Part shown: one piece after another, positions 25,670 through 33,068 of the stretch
How the letters are laid out: the number at the start of each line of letters is the position of its first letter
Numbering within the stretch: position 1 is the first letter of the stretch
Assembly (NCBI RefSeq): GCF_000427865.1
Contig: NZ_ATYV01000028.1
Span: 1 to 33,068, forward strand
Source: Corynebacterium sputi DSM 45148
Lineage (GTDB): Bacteria > Actinomycetota > Actinomycetes > Mycobacteriales > Mycobacteriaceae
Direction: 5' to 3'
DNA: 33,068 nucleotides
The notes under the pieces: generated by a model
What the model saw: the letters and a program-made list of their open reading frames with translations, nothing else
What the model was told of the DNA's origin: nothing
Database searches by the model: none
Made by a program: the position numbers and the translations under genes

Positions 25670-25672
25670 CCT
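25667..25672 (+). promoter_or_regulatory. -10 element of the large helicase gene (leaderless)
   Basis: TAGCCT, whose TAG is also the PAC2 stop codon, is followed by seven bases and the GTG at 25680. Confidence 0.4.
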
Positions 25673-25679
25673 TGGGTGC

Positions 25680-28208
25680 GTGAACCTGACGCAACTGCTC
25701 CCCGACCTGGTCGACGTTCCTGAATCCCTGTTCCCCGACGCGGTGGCTGATTCATTCACCACCTGGACGGCGAGCAGGGATCTCGCGTTGTATCCAGCAC
25801 AGGAGGAAGCGACGCTGGCATTGGCCGCCGGAGATCATGTCATCCTCGCAACCCCGACCGGTTCGGGAAAGTCGATGGTTGCCATCGCTGCGCATTTCAT
25901 CTCGATGGCCCGAGGTGAGCGGACGTTCTACACGGCTCCGATTAAGGCTCTGGTAAGCGAAAAGTTCTTTGCACTGTGTGAGGTGTTTGGTGCTGAGAAC
26001 GTCGGGATGATGACCGGTGACGCCACCGTTAATGGCAAGGCGCCGATCATCTGCGCGACCGCTGAGATCGTCGCAAACATCGCTCTTCGCGAGGGCGCGG
26101 CCGCGGATATCGGCCAGGTTGTCATGGACGAATTCCACTACTACTCCGAGCCAGACCGCGGCTGGGCGTGGCAAATCCCTCTCCTGGTCCTACATAAGGC
26201 GCAGTTCCTTCTGATGTCGGCGACCCTCGGCGATGTTGAGTTCTTCATGAAGGACCTCACTCGTCGAACTGAGCGCGACGTAGAGCTCGTCGCCGGCACG
26301 ACCAGACCTGTGCCGCTGGAATTTGAATACGTGTTTACCCCGGTCCACGAGACCATCGAAGAGCTCCTCGGGGACCGCAAGGCTCCGATCTACGTCGTCC
26401 ACTTCTCCCAGCGCGAGGCCGCTGAGCGCGCACAGTCCCTAACTGGGCTGAAGCTGCTCACCGACGAAGAGAAAGAGCTCATCCGTCAGGAGATCGGGGA
26501 TTTCCGCTTCACGACGGCCTTTGGCAAAGACCTCTCGAAACTCGTCCGGAAAGGCATTGGCGTGCACCACGCCGGCATGCTGCCGAAGTACCGCCGACTC
26601 GTGGAGAAACTGAGCCAGACCGGTCTGCTGAAGGTCATTTGCGGCACCGACACGCTGGGAGTCGGAATCAATGTGCCGATTCGCACCGTATTGATGACGG
26701 GACTGGTCAAGTACGACGGCATCCGGCAGCGACCGCTGAAATCCCGCGAATTCCACCAGATTGCAGGCCGTGCGGGACGCGCTGGATACGACAAAGAAGG
26801 CACGGTTGTCGTCCAGGCTCCTCCGCATGAGATTGAGAATTTCAAGCTTCGTAAACGCGCCGGTCAGGACCCGGCGAAGGTAAAGAAGCTCCGTCTGAAG
26901 TCTGTACCGAAGGGCGAGGTGACCTGGTCACAGGCGACCTACGAGCGACTGGTGGATCAGCCGCCAGAGCAGTTGGTGAGCCGGTTCAAGGTGTCCAACG
27001 CAATGATCCTTAATGTGATCGGCCGCGGCGGAGACACCTTTGCGCACATGAAGGAGCTTCTGCGCGATAACCACGACACTCGCCATCAGCAGAATGAATC
27101 CATCCTTACCGCGATCGAGTTGTACCGGGGCCTCAGCAACGCTGACATCATCGGTCTGGCGGATACGAAGTTCGGGCCGCAACCACGCATGACCATAGAA
27201 CTTCAGCGGGATTTCGCATTGGACCAGCCACTGGCGCCGTTCGCGCTCGCAGCACTGGAGCTGCTGGATCCGGAGGGCGATTCATACACGCTGGACGTCA
27301 TATCCATCTTCGAGTCCATCCTCGACGATCCGAGGCCGCTACTGCAGGCTCAACAGCGAGCCGCCCGAGGCGCAGAGATCGAGACGCTGAAGGCGGACGG
27401 TGTTGAGTACACCGAGCGCATGGCGTTGATTGAGGACGTGACCTATCCCAAACCGTTGGAGGATGAGCTGGAGGCCGCGTACCAGACGTACGCTGCTGGA
27501 CACCCGTGGGTCCGAGAGTTCGAGCTGTCCCCGAAGTCCATCGTCAGGGAGATGATCGAGAAGGGCATGACTTTCTCGGATCTAATCTCGGAGTATCAGG
27601 TTGCGCGAGTCGAGGGCGTCGTCCTGCGATACCTCACTGATGCATGGCGGACGCTGCGGCACACCCTTCCTCCGGAGAAGACCAATGACGAGCTAGCAGA
27701 GATCGTCGAATGGCTCGGTGAGCTAGTACAACAGGTCGATTCATCTCTCGTCGACGAGTGGGCTCGCATGGCAGATCCGGATAAGCCGCTGGATGAGGAG
27801 ACACTCCGTGAGGCAGCTTTCGGCGATGACGGAAGCCGACCGCTGACTGGTAATCGGCGCGCTTTCTTGCGGATGGTCCGAAACCTCATGTTCCGCCATG
27901 TGCAGCTCTTCGCCATGGAGAAGGAAGATGACCTGGCGGCGCTGGACGCATACTTGGAGGAGGCACCTAATTGGCCCGCTGCGATGGACGGATACTTCGA
28001 CGAGTACGAAGAAGTGCTTCTCGACGGTGACGCCCGCGGACCATCCATGTTCCGCGTCGAAGAAGGGCCGGAGGTGTGGAAGGTCTCGCAGACGATCGCG
28101 GATCCGGAGAAGGATTATGGCTGGCGACTGGAGGCAGAAGTCGACCTCCCCGCCTCTGATGAGGCTGGAGAGGTCCGGTTCCGCTCGCTGCGGATCATGG
28201 AGGGTTAG
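25680..28208 (+). CDS. Large Ski2-like DEAD/DEAH helicase (DUF3516 type)
   Basis: This is an 842-residue SF2 helicase. Motif I is ATPTGSGKS (58-66), motif II is MDEFHYY, motif III is LMSATLGD, and the second RecA domain has GIGVHHAGMLPKYRRLVEKL, CGTDTLGVGINVPIRTVL and motif VI QIAGRAGRAGYDKEG. This is the Ski2/Mtr4 type, which unwinds RNA, and related HelY proteins occur in mycobacteria. The C-terminal ~350 residues match the actinobacterial DUF3516 extension (SPKSIVREMIEKGMTFSDLI and neighbours). RNA turnover is the likely role, by inference. The frame is open to 25575, but the PAC2 gene ends at 25669 and the -10 supports GTG 25680. It converges on oxyR with a 4-bp overlap. Confidence 0.9.
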   Translation: MNLTQLLPDLVDVPESLFPDAVADSFTTWTASRDLALYPAQEEATLALAAGDHVILATPTGSGKSMVAIAAHFISMARGERTFYTAPIKALVSEKFFALCEVFGAENVGMMTGDATVNGKAPIICATAEIVANIALREGAAADIGQVVMDEFHYYSEPDRGWAWQIPLLVLHKAQFLLMSATLGDVEFFMKDLTRRTERDVELVAGTTRPVPLEFEYVFTPVHETIEELLGDRKAPIYVVHFSQREAAERAQSLTGLKLLTDEEKELIRQEIGDFRFTTAFGKDLSKLVRKGIGVHHAGMLPKYRRLVEKLSQTGLLKVICGTDTLGVGINVPIRTVLMTGLVKYDGIRQRPLKSREFHQIAGRAGRAGYDKEGTVVVQAPPHEIENFKLRKRAGQDPAKVKKLRLKSVPKGEVTWSQATYERLVDQPPEQLVSRFKVSNAMILNVIGRGGDTFAHMKELLRDNHDTRHQQNESILTAIELYRGLSNADIIGLADTKFGPQPRMTIELQRDFALDQPLAPFALAALELLDPEGDSYTLDVISIFESILDDPRPLLQAQQRAARGAEIETLKADGVEYTERMALIEDVTYPKPLEDELEAAYQTYAAGHPWVREFELSPKSIVREMIEKGMTFSDLISEYQVARVEGVVLRYLTDAWRTLRHTLPPEKTNDELAEIVEWLGELVQQVDSSLVDEWARMADPDKPLDEETLREAAFGDDGSRPLTGNRRAFLRMVRNLMFRHVQLFAMEKEDDLAALDAYLEEAPNWPAAMDGYFDEYEEVLLDGDARGPSMFRVEEGPEVWKVSQTIADPEKDYGWRLEAEVDLPASDEAGEVRFRSLRIMEG

Positions 28209-29140
28209 TCGGCGCGGGTCATCTCGAATGCGCGGGTGACCAACTCGCCGATCTTCGCGAATTCCTCGCCACGCACTGAGCTAGAGCGGTGAACCATGCC
28301 GATTGTCCTGCCCGGCCTAGTCGGGCCACCGAAACGTGCAGTAGCCAATCCCGGTCGGAATGCTTCAGCAGAGACCGCGGATTCTGGGATCAGCGTCTCC
28401 CCTAGTCCTCCGGCGACGCACTGGACGACGGTGGACAGCGAAGCTGCGCGGGTCTCCAGTCCGCTTTCCATGTCACGGCGGGCGTCCACTCGGCGACAGA
28501 GGTCGAGGACCTGGTCGCGCATGCAGTGACCGTCGTCCAGCAAAAGGAGGTTCAGCTTATTGAGCACCTCCAGAGTAAGGCTGTCTTCACCGGCAAGTTC
28601 GTGACCCTCCGGGAGGATGATCCGGAACTCCTCGTCGTATAGTGGCGTCTCTTCAAAGATGGAGCCTCCCGACGGCAACGCCATCACTGCCACGTCAATG
28701 TCGCCCGAGCGAAGCGCCTCAGTCAGATGCTCCGTCGGCTCTTCGTGAATACGCGGTTCCAGTTCGGGCAGCTCTTCCCGAACCAAGTGCAGGAAGTTCG
28801 GGAGGATATACGGGGCGACCGTGGGGATGAATCCAATGGTCAGCGGCCCGGAAAGTTCTTCAGTTCGGCCGGCGGCTCGGTCGACAACCTCGTCGACAAG
28901 TTCAGACACCTGACGGGCAAGGGGAAGCAGACCACGACCGGCGGGAGTGATCAGGACGCGTCGGGTGGATCGCTCCACCAATTGCACGTCTAGACCTTGC
29001 TCGAGCGTCGCCAGTGCCTGCGACAGGGAAGGCTGGGAAATCCCAAGTCGGCGGGCTGCCTGACCGAAATGACCGGTGTCTGCGATCGCGACGAAGGCTC
29101 GTAGCTGCGGTAGGGTCGGGCGGTAATCTCGATTACGCAT
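28205..29140 (-). CDS. oxyR: Hydrogen peroxide sensor OxyR (LysR family)
   Basis: This 311-residue LysR-type regulator has an N-terminal winged helix (FGQAARRLGISQPSLSQALA) and an effector domain. The redox pair is C206 and C215 (GHCMRDQVLDLC), spaced as C199/C208 of E. coli OxyR, so peroxide sensing by disulfide formation is expected. ATG 29140 gives the family start; the frame stays open far upstream, but that stretch is antisense to ahpC and ahpD. TAGAGT lies seven bases before the ATG, so the message is probably leaderless. It is divergent from ahpC-ahpD, its likely target. Confidence 0.95.
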   Translation of the reverse strand: MRNRDYRPTLPQLRAFVAIADTGHFGQAARRLGISQPSLSQALATLEQGLDVQLVERSTRRVLITPAGRGLLPLARQVSELVDEVVDRAAGRTEELSGPLTIGFIPTVAPYILPNFLHLVREELPELEPRIHEEPTEHLTEALRSGDIDVAVMALPSGGSIFEETPLYDEEFRIILPEGHELAGEDSLTLEVLNKLNLLLLDDGHCMRDQVLDLCRRVDARRDMESGLETRAASLSTVVQCVAGGLGETLIPESAVSAEAFRPGLATARFGGPTRPGRTIGMVHRSSSVRGEEFAKIGELVTRAFEMTRAD

Positions 29141-29278
29141 GCCTATAACTCTACACGACACTATTAAATTCTTCCTCTTGACTCTGTCTGCCGCCATAGG
29201 CATAATTGCGTACGTACCCACGGAAGGTCGCGGGTGCCGATAAACCTTGAAGTACCACTTTCCAACTAGGAGGATCAC
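29141..29278. promoter_or_regulatory. oxyR/ahpC divergent promoter region
   Basis: Plus strand: TTGACT (29178-29183), a 17-bp spacer and CATAAT (29201-29206) form a near-consensus promoter for ahpC, with a leader of about 65 nt ending in AGGAGG. Minus strand: TAGAGT at 29148-29153 is the leaderless -10 of oxyR. AT-rich half-sites (ACTATTAAATT, ATAGGCATAAT) between them are plausible OxyR contacts. Confidence 0.75.
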
Positions 29279-29875
29279 ATGGCTCTGCTCACCGTCGGTG
29301 ACCAGTTTCCCCAGTTCAATCTGACCGCTCTCAAGGGCGGCAACCTGCGCGACGCTAACGCTGCATCGCCGGATGACTACTTTGAGCAGGTCACCAACGA
29401 GTCTTACGTCGGCAAGTGGAAGGTCGTGTTCTTCTACCCGAAGGACTTCACCTTCGTCTGCCCGACCGAGATCGCCGCGTTCGGCAAGCTCAACGAAGAG
29501 TTCGATGACCGCGACACCATCGTTCTCGGCGGCTCCGGTGACAACGAGTTCTCCCACTTCAACTGGCGTGCAACCCACCCGGAGCTCATCGAGGTCCCGT
29601 TCCCGATGTTCGCCGACGTCCGCCACGACCTGATGCGTGCCCTCGGTGTCGAGAACGCTGACGGCGTTGCTGACCGCGCGACCTTCATCATCGACCCGGA
29701 TGGTGTCATCCAGTTCGTCTCCGTGACCCCGGACGCTGTCGGCCGTAACGTCGACGAGGTCCTGCGTGTCCTGGATGCCCTCCAGTCCGAAGAGGTCTGC
29801 GCCTGCAACTGGCAGAAGAACGACCCGACCAAGAACATCGACAAGATGGATGTCGTCCAGGAGGCTCTGAACTAA
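29279..29875 (+). CDS. ahpC: Alkyl hydroperoxide reductase AhpC (peroxiredoxin)
   Basis: This 198-residue 2-Cys peroxiredoxin reduces hydrogen peroxide, organic peroxides and peroxynitrite. The peroxidatic cysteine is C61 in TFVCPTEI, and C174 and C176 (EEVCACNW) are the resolving pair. These three positions equal those of M. tuberculosis AhpC, which is reduced by AhpD rather than AhpF. The ATG has AGGAGG upstream, and the promoter 80 bp before it is near consensus, in line with high expression; codon use is strongly biased to C-ending codons. ahpD starts directly after the stop. Confidence 0.97.
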   Translation: MALLTVGDQFPQFNLTALKGGNLRDANAASPDDYFEQVTNESYVGKWKVVFFYPKDFTFVCPTEIAAFGKLNEEFDDRDTIVLGGSGDNEFSHFNWRATHPELIEVPFPMFADVRHDLMRALGVENADGVADRATFIIDPDGVIQFVSVTPDAVGRNVDEVLRVLDALQSEEVCACNWQKNDPTKNIDKMDVVQEALN

Positions 29876-30400
29876 ATGTCGATCGATAACCTGCGCTCCG
29901 GCCTTCCGGAGTTCGCGAAGGACCTGAAGCTCAACCTCGGTTCGCTCACCCGCTCGACCGAGCTCAACGAGCAGCAGCTGTGGGGCACGCTCCTCGCCTG
30001 CGCAGCAGCCACCCGAAACGACACGGTGTTCTCCGAGATCGCCGACGAGGCCAAGGACCACCTGTCCGCTGAGGCCTTCGACGCTGCACTCGGTGCCGCT
30101 TCGATCATGGCAATGAACAACGTCGCTTACCGCACCCGCCACATGCTCGGTGATGACTACGCACAGGTGAAGTTCGGCCTGCGCATGAACATCATCGCGA
30201 AGCCGGGTGTCGAGAAGGCTGACTTCGAGCTCTGGGCTCTGGCAGTCTCTTCCATCAACGGCTGTGAAGCCTGCGTCTCCGCTCACGACAAGGTCGTGCG
30301 TGAAGAGGGCCTCACCAAGGAGCAGGTCTGGGAGGCCGTCAAGGTCGCCGGTACCGTCCAGGGTGTTGCTCAGGCAGTGCAGATCGAGGGCGCCCGCTAA
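29876..30400 (+). CDS. ahpD: Alkylhydroperoxidase AhpD
   Basis: This is a 174-residue AhpD that recycles oxidised AhpC using electrons from dihydrolipoamide. The catalytic set E118, C130, C133 and H137 is present ([20 protein letters not shown]), at the same numbers as in M. tuberculosis AhpD. It starts at ATG immediately after the ahpC TAA with no gap, and its ribosome binding must therefore lie in the end of ahpC (GGAGG at 29860-29864 is about 11 bases upstream). A strong terminator follows at 30421. Confidence 0.97.
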   Translation: MSIDNLRSGLPEFAKDLKLNLGSLTRSTELNEQQLWGTLLACAAATRNDTVFSEIADEAKDHLSAEAFDAALGAASIMAMNNVAYRTRHMLGDDYAQVKFGLRMNIIAKPGVEKADFELWALAVSSINGCEACVSAHDKVVREEGLTKEQVWEAVKVAGTVQGVAQAVQIEGAR

Positions 30401-30420
30401 ATAGCGGGCTCCAACGACGA

Positions 30421-30457
30421 AAACCGTCGACTACCGAAAGGTAGCCGACGGTTTTTT
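30421..30457. terminator. Terminator after ahpD
   Basis: A stem AAACCGTCG / CGACGGTTT continues, past one A-C mismatch, into CTACC / GGTAG with a GAAA tetraloop, followed by T residues. The A run on the left also allows termination of the converging phosphatase gene. Confidence 0.9.
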
Positions 30458-30471
30458 GCGTATCAGGCCCG

Positions 30472-31710
30472 CTAGTTCACGACCTTCGTTTCTCCACACT
30501 TGTCGATAGTGAAGTCATCGAGGACATCACCGACGGCACGTGCACCGTTTGAGGACTGCGGATCTTCCCCCACCACGGTCACCACTGACTGGACCGACAT
30601 CGAACAGCCGTCCAGAGTCAGAGTCTGATAGGTCGACAGGTCCTGTGCCCACGTGACGCGGTTCGCCCCGCGGTTGTCCCACGCCGGATTCTGAGCACTG
30701 GTGGGATAGAACTTCGAGCCGGCAGTCGCGACGAGGTACACGGGGCCATCCTCGCTTTTCTCTCCACGTGCGTACGCGTGATCATGGCCGTTGAGGACCA
30801 GGTCGACGCCATGACGCTCGAGGACTTCGCCGAAGAACCTCTCATTGATGCCGTCGTCCCGATTGGTGCTGGAGTTGTACACCGGTTGGTGGAACATGAC
30901 GACCGACCAGTCATTCGGATTATCGGCCAGTGCCGCGTCGAGGAACTCGGCCTGCTGGTTGAGAAGCAGCATATTTGCAGTCAGCACGACATAACGGACA
31001 CCGCCCTGGTCCACGTAGTAAGAGGTATTACTCAGTGCAGTCGGCCCGTTCTGGGGGTTGGTGACGTGGTGGTGATACGGCCGACCGGTGAGATCCGGGG
31101 TCAGCTCATGGTTTCCGATGGCGGTTAGCAGGGGCGTGTCGACCAGCTCCGGTGCCAGCCCTTCGTACCAGTTGCCCCACTCGGAATCGTCGGTGTTGAT
31201 GTTGATCATGTCTCCGGACTGGAGAATCAAGTCCGGGTCCGGCATCGCCGCGCGGGCGGCGGCCGTCGTAGCCTGCCACTCGTTGTCGAGTCCGTTTTGA
31301 GCGTCTCCGAAGAACAGCATCTGCTGCGGGCCTGCGGTCGACGTGGTGAAGGTGTGCCATGGACCGGACTCGCCCTCAGATACCACCCGGTAATCGTAGG
31401 ACGTGCCCGGTTCCAGATCTGTAAGGCGAACGCTCTGATGTACGCCCTGGTCGGTCGACCCCTTCGACTCTGCGATAACCGACTCCACCGCTTCCGTTCC
31501 GGACTGTCGGTAGTCGACGGTTGCGCCATCGGTGTTGGCACGGAACGTCACGGCCATAGAGGTACCGGCATCTGCTCCTGGGTTCAGCAACAGGCGGTCA
31601 ACGAGCTCAGTAGGTTCATTGTCCTGAGCAGTAGCCGCTGGGACCTGGCTGCCTACGAGGAGGGCGGTGACTACTGCTGCGGCAACAGAGCTGCGGCGGA
31701 GGGTAAGCAT
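30472..31710 (-). CDS. Secreted purple-acid-phosphatase-like metallophosphoesterase
   Basis: About 412 residues. The N-terminus is a Sec signal peptide (MLTLRRSSVAAAVVTALLVG, cleavage after ATA). A fibronectin-III-like N-terminal domain (VTFRANTDGATVDYRQSG, LEPGTSYDYRVVSEGESG) is followed by the metallophosphoesterase core with metal-binding motifs GDAQNG, QSGDMI, GNHE and GHDHAYAR. Such enzymes release phosphate from esters outside the cell. The usual tyrosine ligand of purple acid phosphatases is not apparent in the GDxQ region, so colour and exact class are uncertain. ATG 31710 has AGGAG 11 bases upstream; the open frame starts at 31743 but the longer form would spoil the signal peptide. 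Confidence 0.88.
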   Translation of the reverse strand: MLTLRRSSVAAAVVTALLVGSQVPAATAQDNEPTELVDRLLLNPGADAGTSMAVTFRANTDGATVDYRQSGTEAVESVIAESKGSTDQGVHQSVRLTDLEPGTSYDYRVVSEGESGPWHTFTTSTAGPQQMLFFGDAQNGLDNEWQATTAAARAAMPDPDLILQSGDMININTDDSEWGNWYEGLAPELVDTPLLTAIGNHELTPDLTGRPYHHHVTNPQNGPTALSNTSYYVDQGGVRYVVLTANMLLLNQQAEFLDAALADNPNDWSVVMFHQPVYNSSTNRDDGINERFFGEVLERHGVDLVLNGHDHAYARGEKSEDGPVYLVATAGSKFYPTSAQNPAWDNRGANRVTWAQDLSTYQTLTLDGCSMSVQSVVTVVGEDPQSSNGARAVGDVLDDFTIDKCGETKVVN

Positions 31711-31741
31711 TGTTTCAGAACTCCTAACATCGGTACGAGAC

Positions 31742-31758
31742 ACAATCCCTCCGATTGT
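31742..31758. promoter_or_regulatory. Inverted repeat upstream of the phosphatase gene
   Basis: ACAATC, five bases, GATTGT. It lies 31 bp upstream of the phosphatase start and could be an operator. I cannot match it to a known regulator such as PhoR. Confidence 0.3.
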
Positions 31759-31846
31759 CCGTCGTCGACCCGACCGCCACGTGTCCGCAGAGTGAACGGA
31801 ACCTATAGAAACAGCGACAATCTAGAATTGCCGCGACTTCCGGCCG

Positions 31847-32781
31847 CTATGCCCCAATTGTCACCATCGCCACTCCATCAAAGGGCGTGAGATTGCCGGA
31901 CTCATCGCGTGACGACGCACTGAACCTCACCGAGTACTCCCCCGCCTCCATATCGGTGGTATCCCAGATGATCCGGGCACGGGTTTCGTTGCCTTCCTTG
32001 GAGAAGATGATCCTGGAGTCCTCATGGGCGTCATCTGCCACCCGGGCTCCGGCCGAATCCTCGATTCGGTGATACCCAGACTCATGCCGAAGATCGTGGT
32101 TTGGGTTCGCCGCCGCAAAAACCACTTCGATCTGTTCGCCGGACGACACCGGTCCCTCGGGAGATTCCAACACATCTCCAAATGCCGCACCGTCCGGAGC
32201 CACATCCGTGTTCGGGGCTCCGGCCGGTGAGGTCGGGATAAATCCAACAAGATCTCCAGATGCAGAACCGGGCCGATTGGGAAGACCATCCTTGAGCTGG
32301 TGGGTGAGGTTCGCGAGAGTCTGGGTGATTGCAGGGAGGGTGTCGCGTCCAAATGCGGTGGCACCGCCTTCATAGTCCTGCTGGTCGTACTCCTGTGGAG
32401 TCGCCGCATAGTGGCCGTATCCAGACACGTATCCCTGAACTAGGACTAGCGACCGATCTACTCCGAGGATGTCTGCGACGGTGGTCCGGATCCGCAGGCC
32501 TGCCACTGTCGTTGGTTCGAATGCGCAAGAGACGATGGTGAACCCTGCGATCTGGTGCACGTGGAAGATATGAACTTGCTGGATAAGCCCGTCGATGTAT
32601 CCAACCGGAAGCAGCGACTCCTTGGGGTTGTGCAGCTCCAACACATGGGCCGGCAGGATGATCTCACCGAGCTGGCGAGCCCACGGGGTGCCTCCGTACT
32701 CGCCTTCGTTAATGGGAAGTCCATCAATCCCACCACCGTCCTCCTGGCTCGAGGCAGCGAACGCGGCGCCGAGCACTGCAG
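31847..32781 (-). pseudogene. Neutral ceramidase, C-terminal fragment cut by the IS
   Basis: The fragment encodes about 310 C-terminal residues of a neutral/alkaline ceramidase, the amidase that splits ceramide into sphingosine and fatty acid. Recognisable blocks are LGAAFAASSQEDGGG, a helical core segment GFTIVSCAFEPTTVAGLRIR, VLVQGYVSGYGHYAATPQEYDQQDYEGGATAFG, quoted here only as VQGYVSGYGHYAATPQEYD, and the C-terminal Ig-like domain ending PFDGVAMVTIG. The family is usually about 650 residues; the first half, including the signal peptide and catalytic serine region, is missing. The frame continues into the IS terminal repeat at 32782, so the gene is interrupted there. A Mycobacterium homolog (Rv0669c) is an active ceramidase. 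Confidence 0.85.
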
Positions 32782-32806
32782 GGGTCTGCTGCACGTGTAG
32801 GTGACA
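32782..32806. repeat. Terminal inverted repeat of the right IS copy
   Basis: GGGTCTGCTGCACG, TG, TAGGTGACA. It matches the reverse complement of 260-284 at 23 of 25 positions, the two mismatches being the central pair. Confidence 0.7.
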
Positions 32807-32850
32807 TCTGAGTTGGCTTGCCCGGGAGGGTGGGCTGGAAGGATGTCATT

Positions 32851-33068
32851 GTGCCGAAGCCCTATCCCCGAGAGTTCCGTGACGACGTTGTGCGTGTTGC
32901 GAGGAGTCGTGAACCAGGTGTGACGATCGAGCAGATTGCGAAAGATTTCGGCGTTCACCCGATGACCCTGCAGAAATGGTTGCAGCGCGCCGCGGTGGAG
33001 GACGGTGACCGGCCAGGGCAGACCCGAGCCGAGGGGGTTGAGTTGCGGGAGGCGCGCAAGCGCATTCG
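32851..33068 (+). CDS. IS3-family transposase OrfA, N-terminal fragment
   Basis: The first 72 codons of a transposase OrfA start with GTG at 32851, preceded by GGAAGGA. The protein has the HTH_Tnp_1 helix-turn-helix: YPREFRDDVVRVARS, then VTIEQIAKDFGVHPMTLQKW, the DNA-binding part that recognises the IS ends. A leucine-zipper-like stretch is expected next but lies past the window. OrfA normally fuses with OrfB by -1 frameshifting. No frameshift or stop is seen in this part, so the element may be intact. It extends beyond the right edge. Confidence 0.85.
   Translation, partial: MPKPYPREFRDDVVRVARSREPGVTIEQIAKDFGVHPMTLQKWLQRAAVEDGDRPGQTRAEGVELREARKRI

Larger units (their letters stand above)
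32782..33068 (+). mobile_element. 5' end of an IS3-family insertion sequence
   Basis: It consists of the terminal repeat, a 44-bp leader and the start of orfA, running off the window. It has the same orientation as the IS end at 1-284 and probably is another copy of the same element. Confidence 0.8.

Noticed and set aside
29141..30286. Long open frame continuing oxyR upstream, antisense to ahpC and ahpD
   Set aside because: It is a shadow of the strongly biased codon use of ahpC/ahpD. OxyR family length and the promoter set the start at 29140.
285..32781. Composite transposon bounded by the two IS copies
   Set aside because: The interior holds core genes in conserved actinobacterial order (sigA, sigB, dtxR, dut), so mobility as a unit is very unlikely.

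Overview
The window looks like a piece of a high-GC Gram-positive chromosome from Corynebacterium or a very close relative. The reasons are the order sigA ... sigB-dtxR-galE, an oxyR/ahpC-ahpD divergon, a polyphosphate glucokinase directly before sigA, and a cluster of actinobacterial proteins of unknown function (DUF3159, DUF3710, DUF3093, DUF4193, Cei, DUF3039, DUF3099, DUF4192) around dut. Many starts are GTG, several genes overlap by 4 bp (GTGA or ATGA), and at least seven genes have a -10 hexamer 6-8 nt before the start codon, which suggests leaderless mRNAs.

Layout: (1) 1-284 is the 3' end of an IS3-family insertion sequence with its terminal repeat. (2) 285-811 is the C-terminal part of an EfeB/DyP-type peroxidase gene cut by that element. 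(3) 843-4745 (minus) is a four-gene ferric-siderophore ABC importer with a DtxR-type iron box upstream. (4) 4973-11196 is the conserved block RNase D, TrmA-like RNA methyltransferase, DUF3159, DUF3710, dut, DUF3093, DUF4193 and Cei. (5) 11253-13677 is ppgK and the primary sigma factor sigA. (6) 13777-17915 (minus) is a DASS transporter, a small membrane protein, an SF2 helicase and DUF3039. (7) 17988-20391 is DUF3099, a class I methyltransferase and dtd. (8) 20487-23292 is sigB, dtxR and galE. (9) 23289-28208 is DUF4192, a PAC2 protein and a large Ski2-like helicase. (10) 28205-30400 is oxyR divergent from ahpC-ahpD. (11) 30472-31710 (minus) is a secreted purple-acid-phosphatase-like enzyme. 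(12) 31847-32781 (minus) is the C-terminal part of a neutral ceramidase gene, cut by the start of a second IS3-family element (32782-33068).

Functionally the window combines core transcription control (SigA, SigB, DtxR, OxyR) with iron uptake, peroxide defence, nucleotide hygiene (dUTPase) and RNA processing. The iron regulator DtxR keeps every metal ligand and could act on the siderophore operon at the other end of the window. sigB has a clear SigH-type stress promoter.

The two IS ends have the same orientation and nearly identical 25-bp terminal repeats. They either flank the segment as direct repeats or mark the edges of an assembly contig broken at a repeated IS. Each truncates a gene for a probably exported protein. 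I found no rRNA, tRNA, CRISPR array or prophage, and no gene-free stretch above 300 bp; the longest is 12009-12246.
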